DNA of 64,000 bases from Hericium rajendrae (taxonomy: Eukaryota > Basidiomycota > Agaricomycetes > Russulales > Hericiaceae), in assembly GCA_033439255.1 (NCBI GenBank), contig CM065879.1, positions 4,284,501 to 4,348,500 on the forward strand. Direction: 5' to 3'. Position 1 is the stretch's first letter. The number at the start of each line of letters is the position of its first letter. The notes beneath the pieces are model-generated. The model saw only the letters and a list, made by a program, of their open reading frames with translations, searched no databases and was not told the DNA's origin. The translations under genes were made by a program, and so were the position numbers. Shown here piece by piece: positions 22,385 through 34,188 of this stretch.

Positions 22385-25266
22385 TCATGCATCTTCCTCC
22401 CCAACGTCATCCTCACCCAGATCCAGCTTCCTTTTCCTGCCGGGCAGTTCTCCACCGCCACCATACCCGACGCCCGCCTTCTTCCTCAACTGCTCGATAT
22501 CCTGCTCGCCTTCCTCGGCCCATTCAAGAACCAGGTGACGACCAAGCAAATGCGTATGCCGCAGCGCATTGTACGCATTCTCCGCTTCGTGCCGAGTAAC
22601 GAACTCCAGGAACGCGAAGCCGCGCGTGCGATGGTCGAACCGTTTCGGAAGACGGACGGACTTGAGCTGGCCGTGTGTCCTGCATAACCCCATCTCAGCA
22701 TCTGCACCTGAGCAAAGATAGAATACCACGCACCCGAAGAGCTCCCGAATCTCCTTCCTGGTCGCCTCGAACGGCACGTTCTTCACCAGCATCTTCGTCG
22801 TCCTGCTCTTCGCCGCGCCCTTCTCCGGCTCCGGCTCCTCGACGCCGCGCCCGGCGAACTTCACCGCGAGCGCATGCCCGTCGAGCACGTACCCCTGCAT
22901 GCCCTTCACCGCCTTCTGCGCCGCCTCGGCCGTCTTGAACCCGACGAAGCCGTAGCCCATGCTGAGGCGCGCCGCGGCCGCTTCGGATCCGGCTTCGTCT
23001 GCACGCGCGCGAACGCGAAGGATGGCAGGTGGCGGAAGACCTGCGTGAGGCGCTCGGACGTCGTCGAGAACGCGAGGTTCTTGACGAACAGCGTCGTCCC
23101 GCCCGCGACCGACTGCTCCTCGGGTGAGGGCTCCTCGTCGTCAATGGTGACGGGCGCCGCGCCGCTGGCTGTGATAGTGCGTCGTCGGTCGATGGGGAGG
23201 AACATGCCCGTCGGCCTTTCTCGAGGTAGACAACGGAGTTGCCGAGGCGCCGGTATGCGACGGCTTTGAACCCCCGGCGCGCCTCGTCTGCATGCACAAA
23301 CTCGACGACGGCCATCGTCCCTGCGGGCGGGACGAGCACGCGGCTGAGCTCGCCATGCGCCTCGAAGAGCTCGCGGATCTGCTCGGCGGTCGTGCCGTAG
23401 GGGATGTTCTTGACGAGGATGGTCGTGTCTGAGCGCGCACGGGAGCCGAATGACGAGAGGACGACGCCCTGCGCTTCGAGGTAGGTTTTGGTCTCCTGGA
23501 TGACGTGCGTTTCGGCGAGGGCGAGCTTCACGGCGGCGTTCGATGATTCGGGGTCGAGGATGTCGGCTTTGGAGACGTTCATACGATCTGCGACTGATGA
23601 GAGAACGGCGTCGCTCTAAACGATATCAATTCAGCATATGACGATTGAATTATGATCGGCGTCGCTCACGTTCATGTAAAGCATGCTCCAATTGAACTCC
23701 TTGCCAGCCGTCGACTTACGCTTGTCGGTGCGTTCGTCTTTCAAGTTTTTCTTCTTACCCTCGCCATCCTCCACAGCTATGTTGCCTTTCCTGTTCACCG
23801 CGCCCAGAATATGAATTAAACGACCCTGAAAGGACTTCTTATCCAAAGTCTCGTATGCCGCTACAGCGGCGGTTGGCTGGGCGAAAGTAACGTACGCGAC
23901 GCCTTTCGGCTGCTTGGTGACAACATCTAAGGGTATATGGACCTGGCAATGCAGCGTTAGAACGTGCTTCAAAAACGGCAATTACACAGAAAAATATAAA
24001 ATCAGGATCTACTATTGGAAATTTCCCAAGCATGATCAACATTCCCGAAGGATCTGATGTCCCTATGCAAGTTTCTCATCCGCGGAAATAATCGGTTCGT
24101 GCACTCACCTAATAACGCGGTGCGCGAGATGAATTGTGAAGACGATGAGACTACTTGGCCAGCGGTAAAGGAAAGCGCGGAATACACACCTAGAAATAGG
24201 GGAATAACGTTAGCATGTTTCGTCAATGAAAACAAGATCATGCGACGATATCAGAAAAACTATCTAATTCCGCAAAAAATCAACATGCTCCAGAGGAGTC
24301 TGCTGTCCCTATGCTTTGATCATCACGAAAAGACGACGCATGAAACGTAAACGAGATAACCAAATAAGAATGCTCACCTGTGATATCTGGCCGAAGGGCT
24401 GGAACAACTCCTTCAATTCTTCGTCCGTGCAGGTGAATGCCAGATTGCGGACGAAAAGGCGCGCAGTTTGAAGAATGGTCTCTTTCGTCGGGTCTTTCTC
24501 CTCTTCCTTCTGTGGGCCCTCCATCGCATCATCTTCAGCATCCCTGTCCTTACCATCCTCGTCATCCGACTGCTGGAAGAGCTTGCCTTCGGACTCTGCG
24601 GCATCCTCGACGCCCTGCTTCATCCGTCTCCGCATCCATTCCAAGTCGGACAAACCCTCCTGCTTCTCGTCGTCATCGATGGGAGCCTGTTCGTCCTTCG
24701 CCCTTGCCTTTCTTCGATTTGATCTTCTCGGCTGGCGATGGAACAGGCTCGTCTGCCCAGGAGGGCCCTTTTCGCGCCGAAGGATGCATGACCTTCATGA
24801 ACTCATCAAATTGAGCGTCTTTCTTCCCGGTTTCGACTTGGACTCGTCTTTCGCCGCAGCCGGTGTCGACATCGAAGGTCCTGCCTCACCGTCGGCAGGG
24901 GATGGACCCAGCCGCGGACGTTTATTTGGTCGAGGAGCTGGCGCATCCTTGGCACCCTACGGACGAGTCGCGTCGCGTCAACTGCAAGAAAATTTCCGTA
25001 AGACACCAAAGACGACTCACGTCGATAACTTCAACCCTCACCCGTGAACTGTCAATGAACGTCTTATCGAACCAGTCCCTCGCCCTCGCCGCTTCTGCGT
25101 CTGTCTTGTATCCGACGAAGCCAAACCGCCTGGCCGTGCCGTCCTGCTTCAGCGCGACTTTGATGTCTGTGATGGTGCCATCGGGGGCTTTCGCCTGCGT
25201 AAAGTGTTCCTTGAGGCGTGCGGGTGTGATATAGGCAGGCAAGTTCTTGACTATGAGACGAGACAT
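22385..25266 (-). CDS. MRD1: MRD1/RBM19-type protein with five RNA-recognition motifs
   Basis: Nucleolar factor that binds pre-rRNA and is needed for early cleavages releasing 18S rRNA in yeast. The minus-strand start at 25266 gives MSRLIVKNLPAYITPARLKE (RRM1), with a basic/acidic linker. RRM2 shows ARLFVRNLAFTCTDEELKE and KGVAYVTFAQP. RRM3 shows ILVKNIPYGTTAEQIRELF and AVVEFVHADEARRGF, followed by LEKGP; RRM4 shows LFVKNLAFSTTSERLTQVF and SMGYGFVGFKTAEAA; RRM5 shows MLVKNVPFEATRKEIRELF and TRGFAFLEFVTRHEAENA. It ends RHLVLEWAEEGEQDIEQLRKK plus a short acidic tail. The RNP motifs and domain order fit MRD1 exactly. Frame slips occur near 22970, 24700 and 24820, the last two in low-complexity linkers. 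It starts 83 bp from the likely start of the divergent SNF2 gene. Confidence 0.92.
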
Positions 25267-25349
25267 GTTGAAAACTGGCGTCCAAATGGACGAAGTGGAC
25301 AAAAGATGGAAAAAAACGAAGAAAATAAAGTGCCCAGATCTGCTGACAA
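25267..25349. promoter_or_regulatory. Short bidirectional promoter, MRD1 and SHPRH-like gene
   Basis: Only 83 bp separate the MRD1 start (minus) from the first in-frame ATG of the SNF2/RING gene (plus). The stretch is A-rich (GAAAAAAACGAAGAAAAT). If that ATG is used, the two genes must share promoter elements or overlap in their 5' leaders. Confidence 0.45.
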
Positions 25350-28300
25350 ATGAGGATGTGGGAACCTTTGTCACGGTCGCGTCGCGAGGAGGGCGCTTAC
25401 CATGATCGCGACTTGCTCTCGTCCCTCAGCTTCCACCTGCACTTCGTCTGGCCAAAGGGCGCTGTTTGGCTCACCATGCGCATAGAAACGTCGCCACTTC
25501 AGCTTTCGTATAGAACGGAGATACCAGTTTCTAATACAACATCAGAATATTACTACAGCAACACATTCTATAACTCGCGAGAGTTACCTCTGTCTTGCCA
25601 CGCTCTCTATGAAGTTCTTCAAAAGATTGCGACGTCTGAAGATGTAGGGATTTCGTCGACGAACAACAGCAACGGCAAGCGCCCCCTTTCATCATCTTCC
25701 AATTTACTTTCGGCAAAGCGAAGGAAGACTGTTTCGACAATCCTCAAGCTTCAACTCAAACCTATGCCGATAACGAAATTCCTGTCTATCGTCACCAGTT
25801 CCGTCTTCAATTCGTCAAGTCTCTTCATGGATCCACGGATGTAGATACATCTGAACCGGTGACAGAGGTGATCAAGCGCCTGATGCAGGCGGAAGAAGAC
25901 CTCGTCGATCTGCTCCGGACATTCACCGAGGGTGCGACAAGCTCCGAATCCTTTGACATAGGACCCATCAAGATCGAACCCACACATGCCGGTCTTGTCG
26001 TTGATTCTGTCTTATTGAATACCTGGAATAGTGGGCATATGCTATTCGTGCCTCCTATTCGCGACGGGACAGCAGCGTTCAGCGAGTCTGGAGATGCTAA
26101 TGACCATTTATTTTGTTGGATCAGGCTGCTGGAGGCTCGCTCCCCCTTTAACCATCGGTCTCCATTCAAGCTGCATGGGCAGCTCACCATGGTGGTTGCC
26201 CCGCCACATTCATGGGACGAGACGCTCGAAGAGATGCCTTTTCAACTTCATCTAGACGTCACCCTTTGCTTTTTCGTACCTGGTGTCTTTCAGCCTTTCG
26301 AAGGCAATACAAAGAAAGATCTCGCTCTCGAAAACTTCAGGCAAAATGTGATTCGCTTCGTTTTCCCATCTCCGGGCATCGATCAATCCCTCGCGCCTTC
26401 GTTCCACGATAAAATCGACATACCGCTTTTCTACTCTGCCATTCAACCTGCACCACCAGTGGAACCTGAGGTCCTAGCAGCCACACAACCCAATGACCTG
26501 CTCCCTTCTCTGCTACCTTTCCAAAGCGCAGCACCGCATGGATGCTCGCACGGGAAGGTAAATCCATCGATGCTTCAGGCGTGGTCTCCAATACGGTAGA
26601 TTCGTTGGGGCTACCTCTGTTCTGGGAGCGCGTCACCGTCACGCGCCCTGATGGCGAACAGCTTGTTTGGTGCTATCGGCGCCTGACAGGGACGCTCACT
26701 CCTGAGCCACCTGAACAGGAAAAGCCGGCGGCGGGTGGCATTTTGGCCGAAGAACCGGGCCTTGGGAAGACACTGGAGTGCATTTCGCTGATTATGCTCA
26801 ATCCGGGGATTGGCAGGAACCCTAGTAACTCGATCTGGGACGCGGTTGCCAAGATTGACGTGAAGGAGGTGAAGGTAAGTCGTTTTTAAACGATGTCAAA
26901 GTTGATGATCATGCTGAGTTGTCCTAGACGACGCTGGTCATCACCCCTCTATCGCTGTCCCAGCAATGGGTGGACGAACTTGCCGCCCATGCACCAGCGC
27001 TCAAGGTGCTGGTCTACGAGGGTTGGCAAAAGCTCCCAAGCATCCTCACTGGCAAAGCTAAGACAAAGGCGAAGACCGGGTCCAGCAAGAAAGGCAAAGG
27101 CAAAGTGATGGAAATCGATAGCGACATCGAGATGGAAGACATCAACGAGGACGCGCCTGACGGGACTGGCGAACCGTCGCAGCCAAACGACTGGTGGTCC
27201 TACGTGAATACGTTCGATGTGTGTATCACGACGTACAATGTGCTCAAGCAGGATTTGCACGTCGCCCGCGCGCCCCCTAGCAGACCTCGTCGCGAAACCG
27301 CCGAATATTCAAGGAGGAAACCTCCACGCAGTCCGCTCATTTCCTGCGAATGGTGGCGTGTCATCATGGACGAAGTGCAAATGGTTGGCGGCGGTCAAAC
27401 TGAGTACGTCCGTTTAGCCAGTCTGACATTCGCAAATCCGACCTAACCATGCCACAGGGAAATGGTGTCGCTCATTCCGCGCGTATCTTCGTTCGCTGTT
27501 TCGGGAACGCCAGCTAGAGCCCATGTATCCGACCTATCGCATGTCTTGAAGTCGGTCCATCTTTTTGCCTATCAAAAGCTTATAAGCTGACCGGATGTGA
27601 TTAGGTTCCTTCGTGTTGATCCAATGATTTATTCTTCCTATATCTGGAGTCGATTGCAGCAACCTGAATTTGCTCCGGAATTTGTCGCGTTGTTTCAGAA
27701 ATATACCGTCAGGTAAGCCATAGCCTTCTAGTCCATCGAATTATGCGCTCACATTGTGATTAACAGGACGATGAAAGCTGCGGTCAAAGATGAGCTCACT
27801 ATACCACCTCAGACTCGCTATCTCGTGCCTATTGCACTGGGTCGCGTCGAACAGCACGTATGTACTTTTTGATTCACATTCATGTTTTCCTCTAACAATC
27901 CAAAATCAGGTGTACGATCAGAGCGTCGAGAGGGCTTTGTTGGAATTAGGGCTCGATGCTCGCGGCGTCGCCGCCTCGGAGAACTGGCAAGTCGATACTG
28001 CGCTCCTGCGTCCTGGCTTCGCAAGCTTCGTCAGATCTGTACACATCCGCAGGTCGGACAGTTGCTGAAGAGCGGCGACAAGACACATAGATCTGGGGCT
28101 TTGAAGACCATTGGTGAAGTCCTCGATGGAATGAGCGATCAGAATTGGCGCAATCTCATGGATGATCGTCGAACGAAGGTGAGCTGTAAGCCTTGATTTT
28201 AGTCCGACTGCAGTGCTGACAGAGTACGCCGCACAGATCAACGAGCTTGCTAGGCGTGCGCAACTCATCCAGCATGACCAGACCCTTCAAGTACGTCATA

Positions 28301-31300
28301 CGAAGTCCCTCGAGGTTCTGTTGCAAGCCGAGAAGGAAGCTAGCGAAATTATCGACGAGATCAAGACCGCCATGGCGGAGCATGCCGAGAAGGGCGAGGT
28401 TCTCAAGAGAGATGCGGCGGCGTTGAGGGAAGCGCGTGGCCAGAATCGTCTGGGTGGTAGTGGCGACTCCGAAACGGCAAGGGAAAGGGCAGGGATGATT
28501 CCCCACTTTCTGACGCTGGCGACTCGGAGGATGGCGACCTTCCGAAGACGCCTGCTGGGAAGAGCATACTATCAAGAAGCGTGCGCTTCAGCAACGTCTT
28601 CGCGAGTGCTATGTATCTTTGCACCGAGTTAAGTTCCTGCAAGGAGACGTTTATCACGTGCTGGGTGAGTCGAAGGCGGCAGAGGAGGATGCGGCTTATG
28701 CTGTTGCGGAAGACTTGCGCAAAAAGTTGCTGAAGAGTACATGTTTCAATCCTGCGTTGTGTTATGCGGCGATCGCTTACTGTTTATGTCTTTCATAGTC
28801 ACCGAGGAATCAGCAAGCCGTGCTATGGCTCAGTTGGAAAGGGACGCCAATGGCAAAGGTTTCACGCTTAAGGATATTTTGATCAAGACCCCATACTGTT
28901 CAAAGGGTGGTATCAAATCTGCTGACTTGGTTTGTCAAAGACTGCGCCTGTTTAATCCGCACGCTGATATGTCTACAGTTCGAGGAGGCTGATGAGATCA
29001 TCGAGCAGCGCTTGAATGAACAATCGCGGTTGCTCTGGAAATGGAGGACGCACATTCACAGCCTCCTAACGCAGAAGCTGTCCTCTGGGGACTCGAAGCC
29101 GATGGTCAAGAATATGCTCGAACGTTGGCGACGCAGGGCGAAGCGGAGATGTACCTGCAAGCATACGCTGCGTTGATGGCCGACAGACGTGAAGTCCTCG
29201 TAGGTCATGAAAGCTTGAAACATCTCGGCCATTCTTATTCAAATTTTGAATAGATATCCGAACGGACTACGCTTGCCGCCCACCACGACAAGGTGAAGAA
29301 AAAGCGTAACACAAAGGCCGCAATCAAAGCAATCGCAGCCGAAGACAGCGACATTGAAATCCGGACGACGTCGACCTTCAGCCTGAGCATGAAGTTCTTC
29401 ACAAGGACCTTGCAGAAGCACGTCGGAAGCTCCTCGAGACTTTTGACGGGCGAGCAGTGAAGTCAGTTATGGTCGCTCTGACTAAGGTCGCAGCGGACTG
29501 CCTCAATGAGAAAGATCCAGAAAAAACCATTGCGAAAGAGGGGGCACTCAACCTTCGACATCTGATCAACGAACAAGGTCAGCTAATTGTAGACTTCGAT
29601 ACTTGTACCTGCTCACATTTTTGCTTAGGCAATGTGAACGACAAGTTGGAGGCAGACTTGACTCAGTTCCGCAAGGCATTCAATGAAAGGATTCTGTAAG
29701 CCTCTTCACATCTGGCGCTCACCGATGTTTACATTTGTATTTTCGCCAGGTATTTCCGCCAGCTGCAGGAGATCTCTGACTCCGTTGTGGAGGTTGCATG
29801 GGATAACGATGTCACATTCGCGATCAATGAGAGTCGAGAGCTCCAGAATGAGCTAGAAGGCAAGATCAACACCGGTCGCGCAAGACAGAGGATATCTGAG
29901 CCATCTCGCCAGGGCTCAAGACGACGGAGATGACCCAGAAGAAGAGGCGTGCATCCTGTGCCGGTGCGACTTTGTTCGAGGGTATATCACACAATGGTAC
30001 GTTATTTCCGTTTGTACGATTTGCAATGGTTGTCATTTGACGCAGTTCTGCCACAGCGCGCATGTCTTCTGCGAAGTACGTTGTCTTTCCTGATGCGTTG
30101 CTGTCCCCGTATTCACCCCGCACTTTCCAGGATTGTATGAAGTCGTGGTTGACACGCCAGGGCGGCAAGGCGTGCCCCGTGTGTCGGTATGTATATCTTG
30201 TAATCTGGCTGTGCGAACTCCGAGGCGAGGCTGATATCTATCTTAACAGCGTTCCCATCAATGTCGACAATCTTCAACGTTTCTCTATTGAAGATACAAA
30301 GAAGGATAAGGATCAGCCCATGCCTGGCCTGCCGAGCAGGTTGACGAAGGATGAGCCGCTTCCGAAGTCACGCCGAAAGCTAGATTACAACGTCATCAGC
30401 TCGGGTCTCTTTGACGATATTCGGGCGACAGAGTCTCATGGAAGCTACGGCAGCAAAATTCAGACCCTTGTTTGCCATCTTCTGTATCTGCAGATGGCTG
30501 ACCCGGGGGCGAAGAGCATTGTTTTCTCGGCCTGGGCGGACTCCTTGCACAGTGAGTGCATCCGCTGTGCGTCGACTGGTGGTGCAGCACTGACGCCGAT
30601 GTTTCATGTTCAGTCATAGAGCATGCGTTGACCATGAATGGTAGGTCTATCGCCGCATATCGACGTCACGACGGCTGAAACCCCGCATTGCGTCCAGGTA
30701 TACCGTGTCTTCGGATCGACCAAGTCAAAGGCAAGCAAAACGCAGCAAAGCGGTTCCGGACGGATCCCGAACTGCTGGTCTTGCTTCTGCATGGGTGCGT
30801 ATCTTGGAGCATCTGAGCTTATCGTCGCCATTGACGGACGCCACTAACCTCTACAGCGAGCGAGAGAACGCAGGATTGAATGTGACATGCGCATCCAGAG
30901 TTTTCCTTTTGGAGAGCGTGGTACATCATACTTTGAAATCCAAGGTGAGCAGGATAAGGTTCAGTTCTCTTCGGTTCCAGCGCTAACATTAAGGCAATTA
31001 GCGATCGCCAGAATCGACCGAATGGGGCAGCGAAGACCTACAGAAGGTAAGTGCCTGTATCGGAAGCCATCCTGCAAACCTTATACCTAGAGTCTGGCTG
31101 ACGCAACGTTTTCCCAGTGTATTGCTATTACGCCGAAGGTATGTCTACTTTTGCCGAGCGCCCATTTTTTCCTTCTCAGTCCCAACTATTTTCAACAGAC
31201 ACCGTCGAGCGAAACATCCTCGATCTTGCGGCCCGACAGGGCTACTCGCTGTACACGCGTGAGAACGCGAAAGGCACTCTAAATGTCACGCCTCTCGCGC

Positions 31301-31638
31301 CGGACTCCGAGAAGAATGTCGTGGACTCGCCTACGAAGAAGAAACTGCAAAAGGGGGACTTCATTTTCAAGTATGTGAACGAACGTTGTCCTGCCTGTGG
31401 CTCTCGGTGCGTTTGAGCGTGAGTGCTGACGGTTTGATTGGTGGATAGGACGGACGACATGCTTGCGATCCTGTTCCCACACATGTACGAAGATATCGAG
31501 TATCTCCTTCCGGCACCGGGTGAACTGCGAGAGGGATCAGCATCACCAAAGGGGGTATCTTTAGGTGTTAATGGGAATACCGATGGGTCCGACGCAAGAC
31601 ATACGAACGCTGTTGCGGGACCTTCGCGCCTTGCATGA
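25350..31638 (+). CDS. SHPRH-like SNF2 helicase with RING E3 domain
   Basis: Large nuclear SNF2-family ATPase with an inserted RING finger, related to human SHPRH and yeast Irc20, likely a ubiquitin ligase or translocase in genome maintenance. The N-terminal half has ESFDIGPIKIEPTHAGL and LQLHLDV-like segments. Motif I is GGILAEEPGLGKTLE (about 26740-26780; EEP replaces DEM as usual in this subfamily). Then TLVITPLSLSQQWVDE, and the DEVQMVGGG box (about 27370), the SHPRH-type DEAH equivalent. The RING (29950-30190) reads ACILCRCDF, CHSAHVFCEDC and ACPVCR across two introns. C-terminal lobe: GAKSIVFSAW, GLNVTCASRVFLLE and motif VI ARIDRMGQRRPTEV (about 31010-31130), then TVERNILDLAARQGYSLYT. 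Many short introns. A C run near 25690 breaks frame before FQFTFGKAKEDCF. The start codon is provisional. Confidence 0.88.
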
Positions 31639-31961
31639 CATGGAATTTCATATCTCCGATTCACACTATTTAGACTGCAGTTATCACATGAATTACACAA
31701 GAGGATTGCATGTCATTTATATTGTATAGTTTCTCCACATGTACCATCTAAATTATCGACCGATTTTGAGCAGACCGAGGACTTGACGAAGGCTTGATTT
31801 TACTTTCGTAAAGCGCTGGAGGAGTCGTCAATTTATGTTTGATCTTGTTAGGATCTAAGGCTCTTGCCACACACGACCAAACAACGGGCGACGCGTCGCC
31901 CTCGAGTCCGCGTTCAAAGTCTATACGCGCATATATCCTATCTTTCTCAACAAAACACACC
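31639..31961. promoter_or_regulatory. Promoter region of RPN9
   Basis: 323 bp between the helicase stop and the RPN9 start, containing CGCATATATCC about 30 bp before the ATG as a possible TATA element. No coding sequence is apparent. Confidence 0.4.
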
Positions 31962-33792
31962 ATGTCGACATCACTTCAACAGCCAAGGATTGACGTGGAT
32001 GAGTATCTCACAACTGCGCTCTCGGCTACCCCACCGGAGTTGCACCCATATTTCCAGGCATTTCAGGAGTTGCATTCACGAAAGTGCGTCCATTCCCACT
32101 CGATTTCATATCTCAACATGTTGCTTTCCCTGGACCCGAAATGCCAATCTGTTCAGTTTGCTTATTTGCAATACAGGCTATGGCACCAATTGACTGTGAA
32201 ATTGCTCGAGTTCTTCGCGCACCCGCTAGCACTCAATATCCGGGTGGATGTCTTTAACCGCTTCGTGCGCGACTTCGAGCCGCGCCTGAACCCGCTCCGA
32301 CTTGTCGAAATGGGTGTCACGGTCTCAAAAGACATCGACAGTGAGCACCCCAATTCCGGCGACTCGTTCCGACCCGCTCGATCGCCTTGCGCCATCCGTA
32401 TACTGATCCCGCCGCGCACTAGACCCCGAGCAACATGTCACTTTCTTGACGTCCCTCCTCGGCCGCGTCGACGCCGAGGCCTCGCCCGACGCACATGTGC
32501 TCCTGCTCTCGACGCTCGCGCATTCCAAACTTGTGTTTGGGGACATCGAGGGATCGAAGAAGGATATCGACGCCGCGTGGGCGGTGCTTGATAACCTTTC
32601 TGGCGTGGAGAGCACCGTGAACGCGGCGTACTACAGCGTCGCGGCGGACTACTACAAGGTGCGGACTGATGTATTGCCCGCGCAGCGACCCTGTGGCTGA
32701 GATGCGCGCGCACGACAGGCGAAGGCGGAGTACGCGCCGTACTACCGTAACTCGCTGCTGTACCTCGCATGCGTGGACCTGGAAAAGGACATGACGGCCG
32801 AGGAGCGCCTCGGACGCGCGCACGACCTCAGCATCGCAGCATTCCTTGGGGACGAGATATACAACTTTGGCGAACTGGTGAGTGTCCCGCGGGGTGCGTC
32901 GGCGCGGCCGGCTTCTTTCATTCGCTGTGCGTTGCATCATGGTGCGGCGGCAGATAATGTCGGAGAGTTGCGTGCCTTGCGTCCTCCTGTGCGCCTCGTT
33001 CTGGGCCGAGTCGGTCGCTGACGCTTGATTTTGGGACCGGATGTAGCTGATGCACCCGATCCTGGACTCGCTGGACGGCACGCCGCACGACTGGCTGAAG
33101 AAGCTGCTCTTCACGTTCAACGAGGGTAATATCGGGAAATTCGAAGCCCTCGCGCCGCTGTTCCCGAAAGAGGTGAGGCTAGCTATTCTTGTGTTTCGAG
33201 CGGTAGCTGACGTGCATTCACGTGCCAGCCGATACTGCAAGAGAACTATCCGTACTTGCGCCAGAAGATTTGTTTGATGGCGTTGATTGAGTCCGTGTTC
33301 AAGCGGAATGCGTACGACCGGACGATGTCGTTCCAGACGATTGCGGAGGAGACGCGGCTCGCGTTGGAGGAGGTCGAGCATATGATAATGAAGGCATTAA
33401 GGTGCGTCACTCGGTTAGAGCGCTCGGAACGTATACTGATATGGTCTTCTGCCTCGCTCGGTTGCTTTTGATGTCACACGCCCTCGTCAATCGTCCTCTC
33501 GCTCGTCCTCGACCCTGCCGTCATCATTGCATGCTGCTGTCTTCGGTCGCTTTTGACAACGACAATGCTCGTTCTCGTCTTCGTCACTGAACATTGTCGT
33601 CACTCACGCAGCCTGAAATTGATCCGGGGCGAGATAGACCAGGTGGACCAAAAGACGACCATCTCCTGGGTGCAGCCACGCGTGCTGTCGCGTGAGCGGA
33701 TTGGGCAGCTTGCGGAGCGGCTACAAACATGGAACGGGCGGCTGCATGGAGTGGAAGAGCGGGTCGCACCGGAACTACTGATCACGTCGTAG
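31962..33792 (+). CDS. RPN9: 26S proteasome regulatory subunit RPN9 (PSMD13)
   Basis: PCI-domain subunit of the 19S lid, which bridges lid subunits for degradation of ubiquitinated proteins. The start gives MSTSLQQPRIDVDEYLTT. Seven exons join in frame at every junction: FQELHSRK/LWHQLTVKLLEFF (intron 32084-32176), VSKDID/NPEQHVTFLTSLL, AADYYK/AKAEYAPYYRNSLLYL, NFGEL/LMHPILDSLDGTPHDWL, LFPKE/PILQENYPYLRQKI and MIMKAL/SLKLIRGEIDQVDQK. Hallmarks include DIEGSKKDIDAAWAVLD, LGDEIYNFGELL, FTFNEGNIGKFEALAPLFP and the PCI segment MSFQTIAEETRLALEEVEH, with a winged-helix end WVQPRVLSRERIGQLAERL. About 390 residues, normal for RPN9. This gene has no frame break and serves as a control for those that do. 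Confidence 0.96.
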
Positions 33793-34188
33793 GTCTGTGG
33801 TCCGAGTAGACGCAGAGTAGAGACGAGCAAGGATAGATGTCTTTGTACAGTAACGATGAGATGATTCCGATGAAAGATACCTCACGCGAGGCGGACATGA
33901 GTAAAGTGATTGATGGATAGAGGGGCACGTTTTGGGACTACCGAATTGGCAGCTACCGATTTGGTATGCCGCGTTGCTACTCTCCTTCTTCCCCTCTCCG
34001 GACCTGCAGTACACGGCTTCTACACGTTGTCCCCAGCTGCATCTTCCATCGCAATTTCAACTTTCATCTCGAGCCTTCATTCTGAGCCTTCCCCAACCGG
34101 AAATTGCGCTTTCTCGTTCGCCTACAAAGCAAGCGCGACCGGGCTCACTTCACCCCATCTTTCGACTTCCCCCGGTCTTTCGATAGCC
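33793..34188. promoter_or_regulatory. Spacer between RPN9 and the two-Myb gene
   Basis: About 400 bp with C/T-rich stretches just before the downstream ATG, as is common in fungal 5' leaders. The frame is open upstream of the chosen ATG, but its product lacks any conserved feature, so I treat it as leader. Confidence 0.4.
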
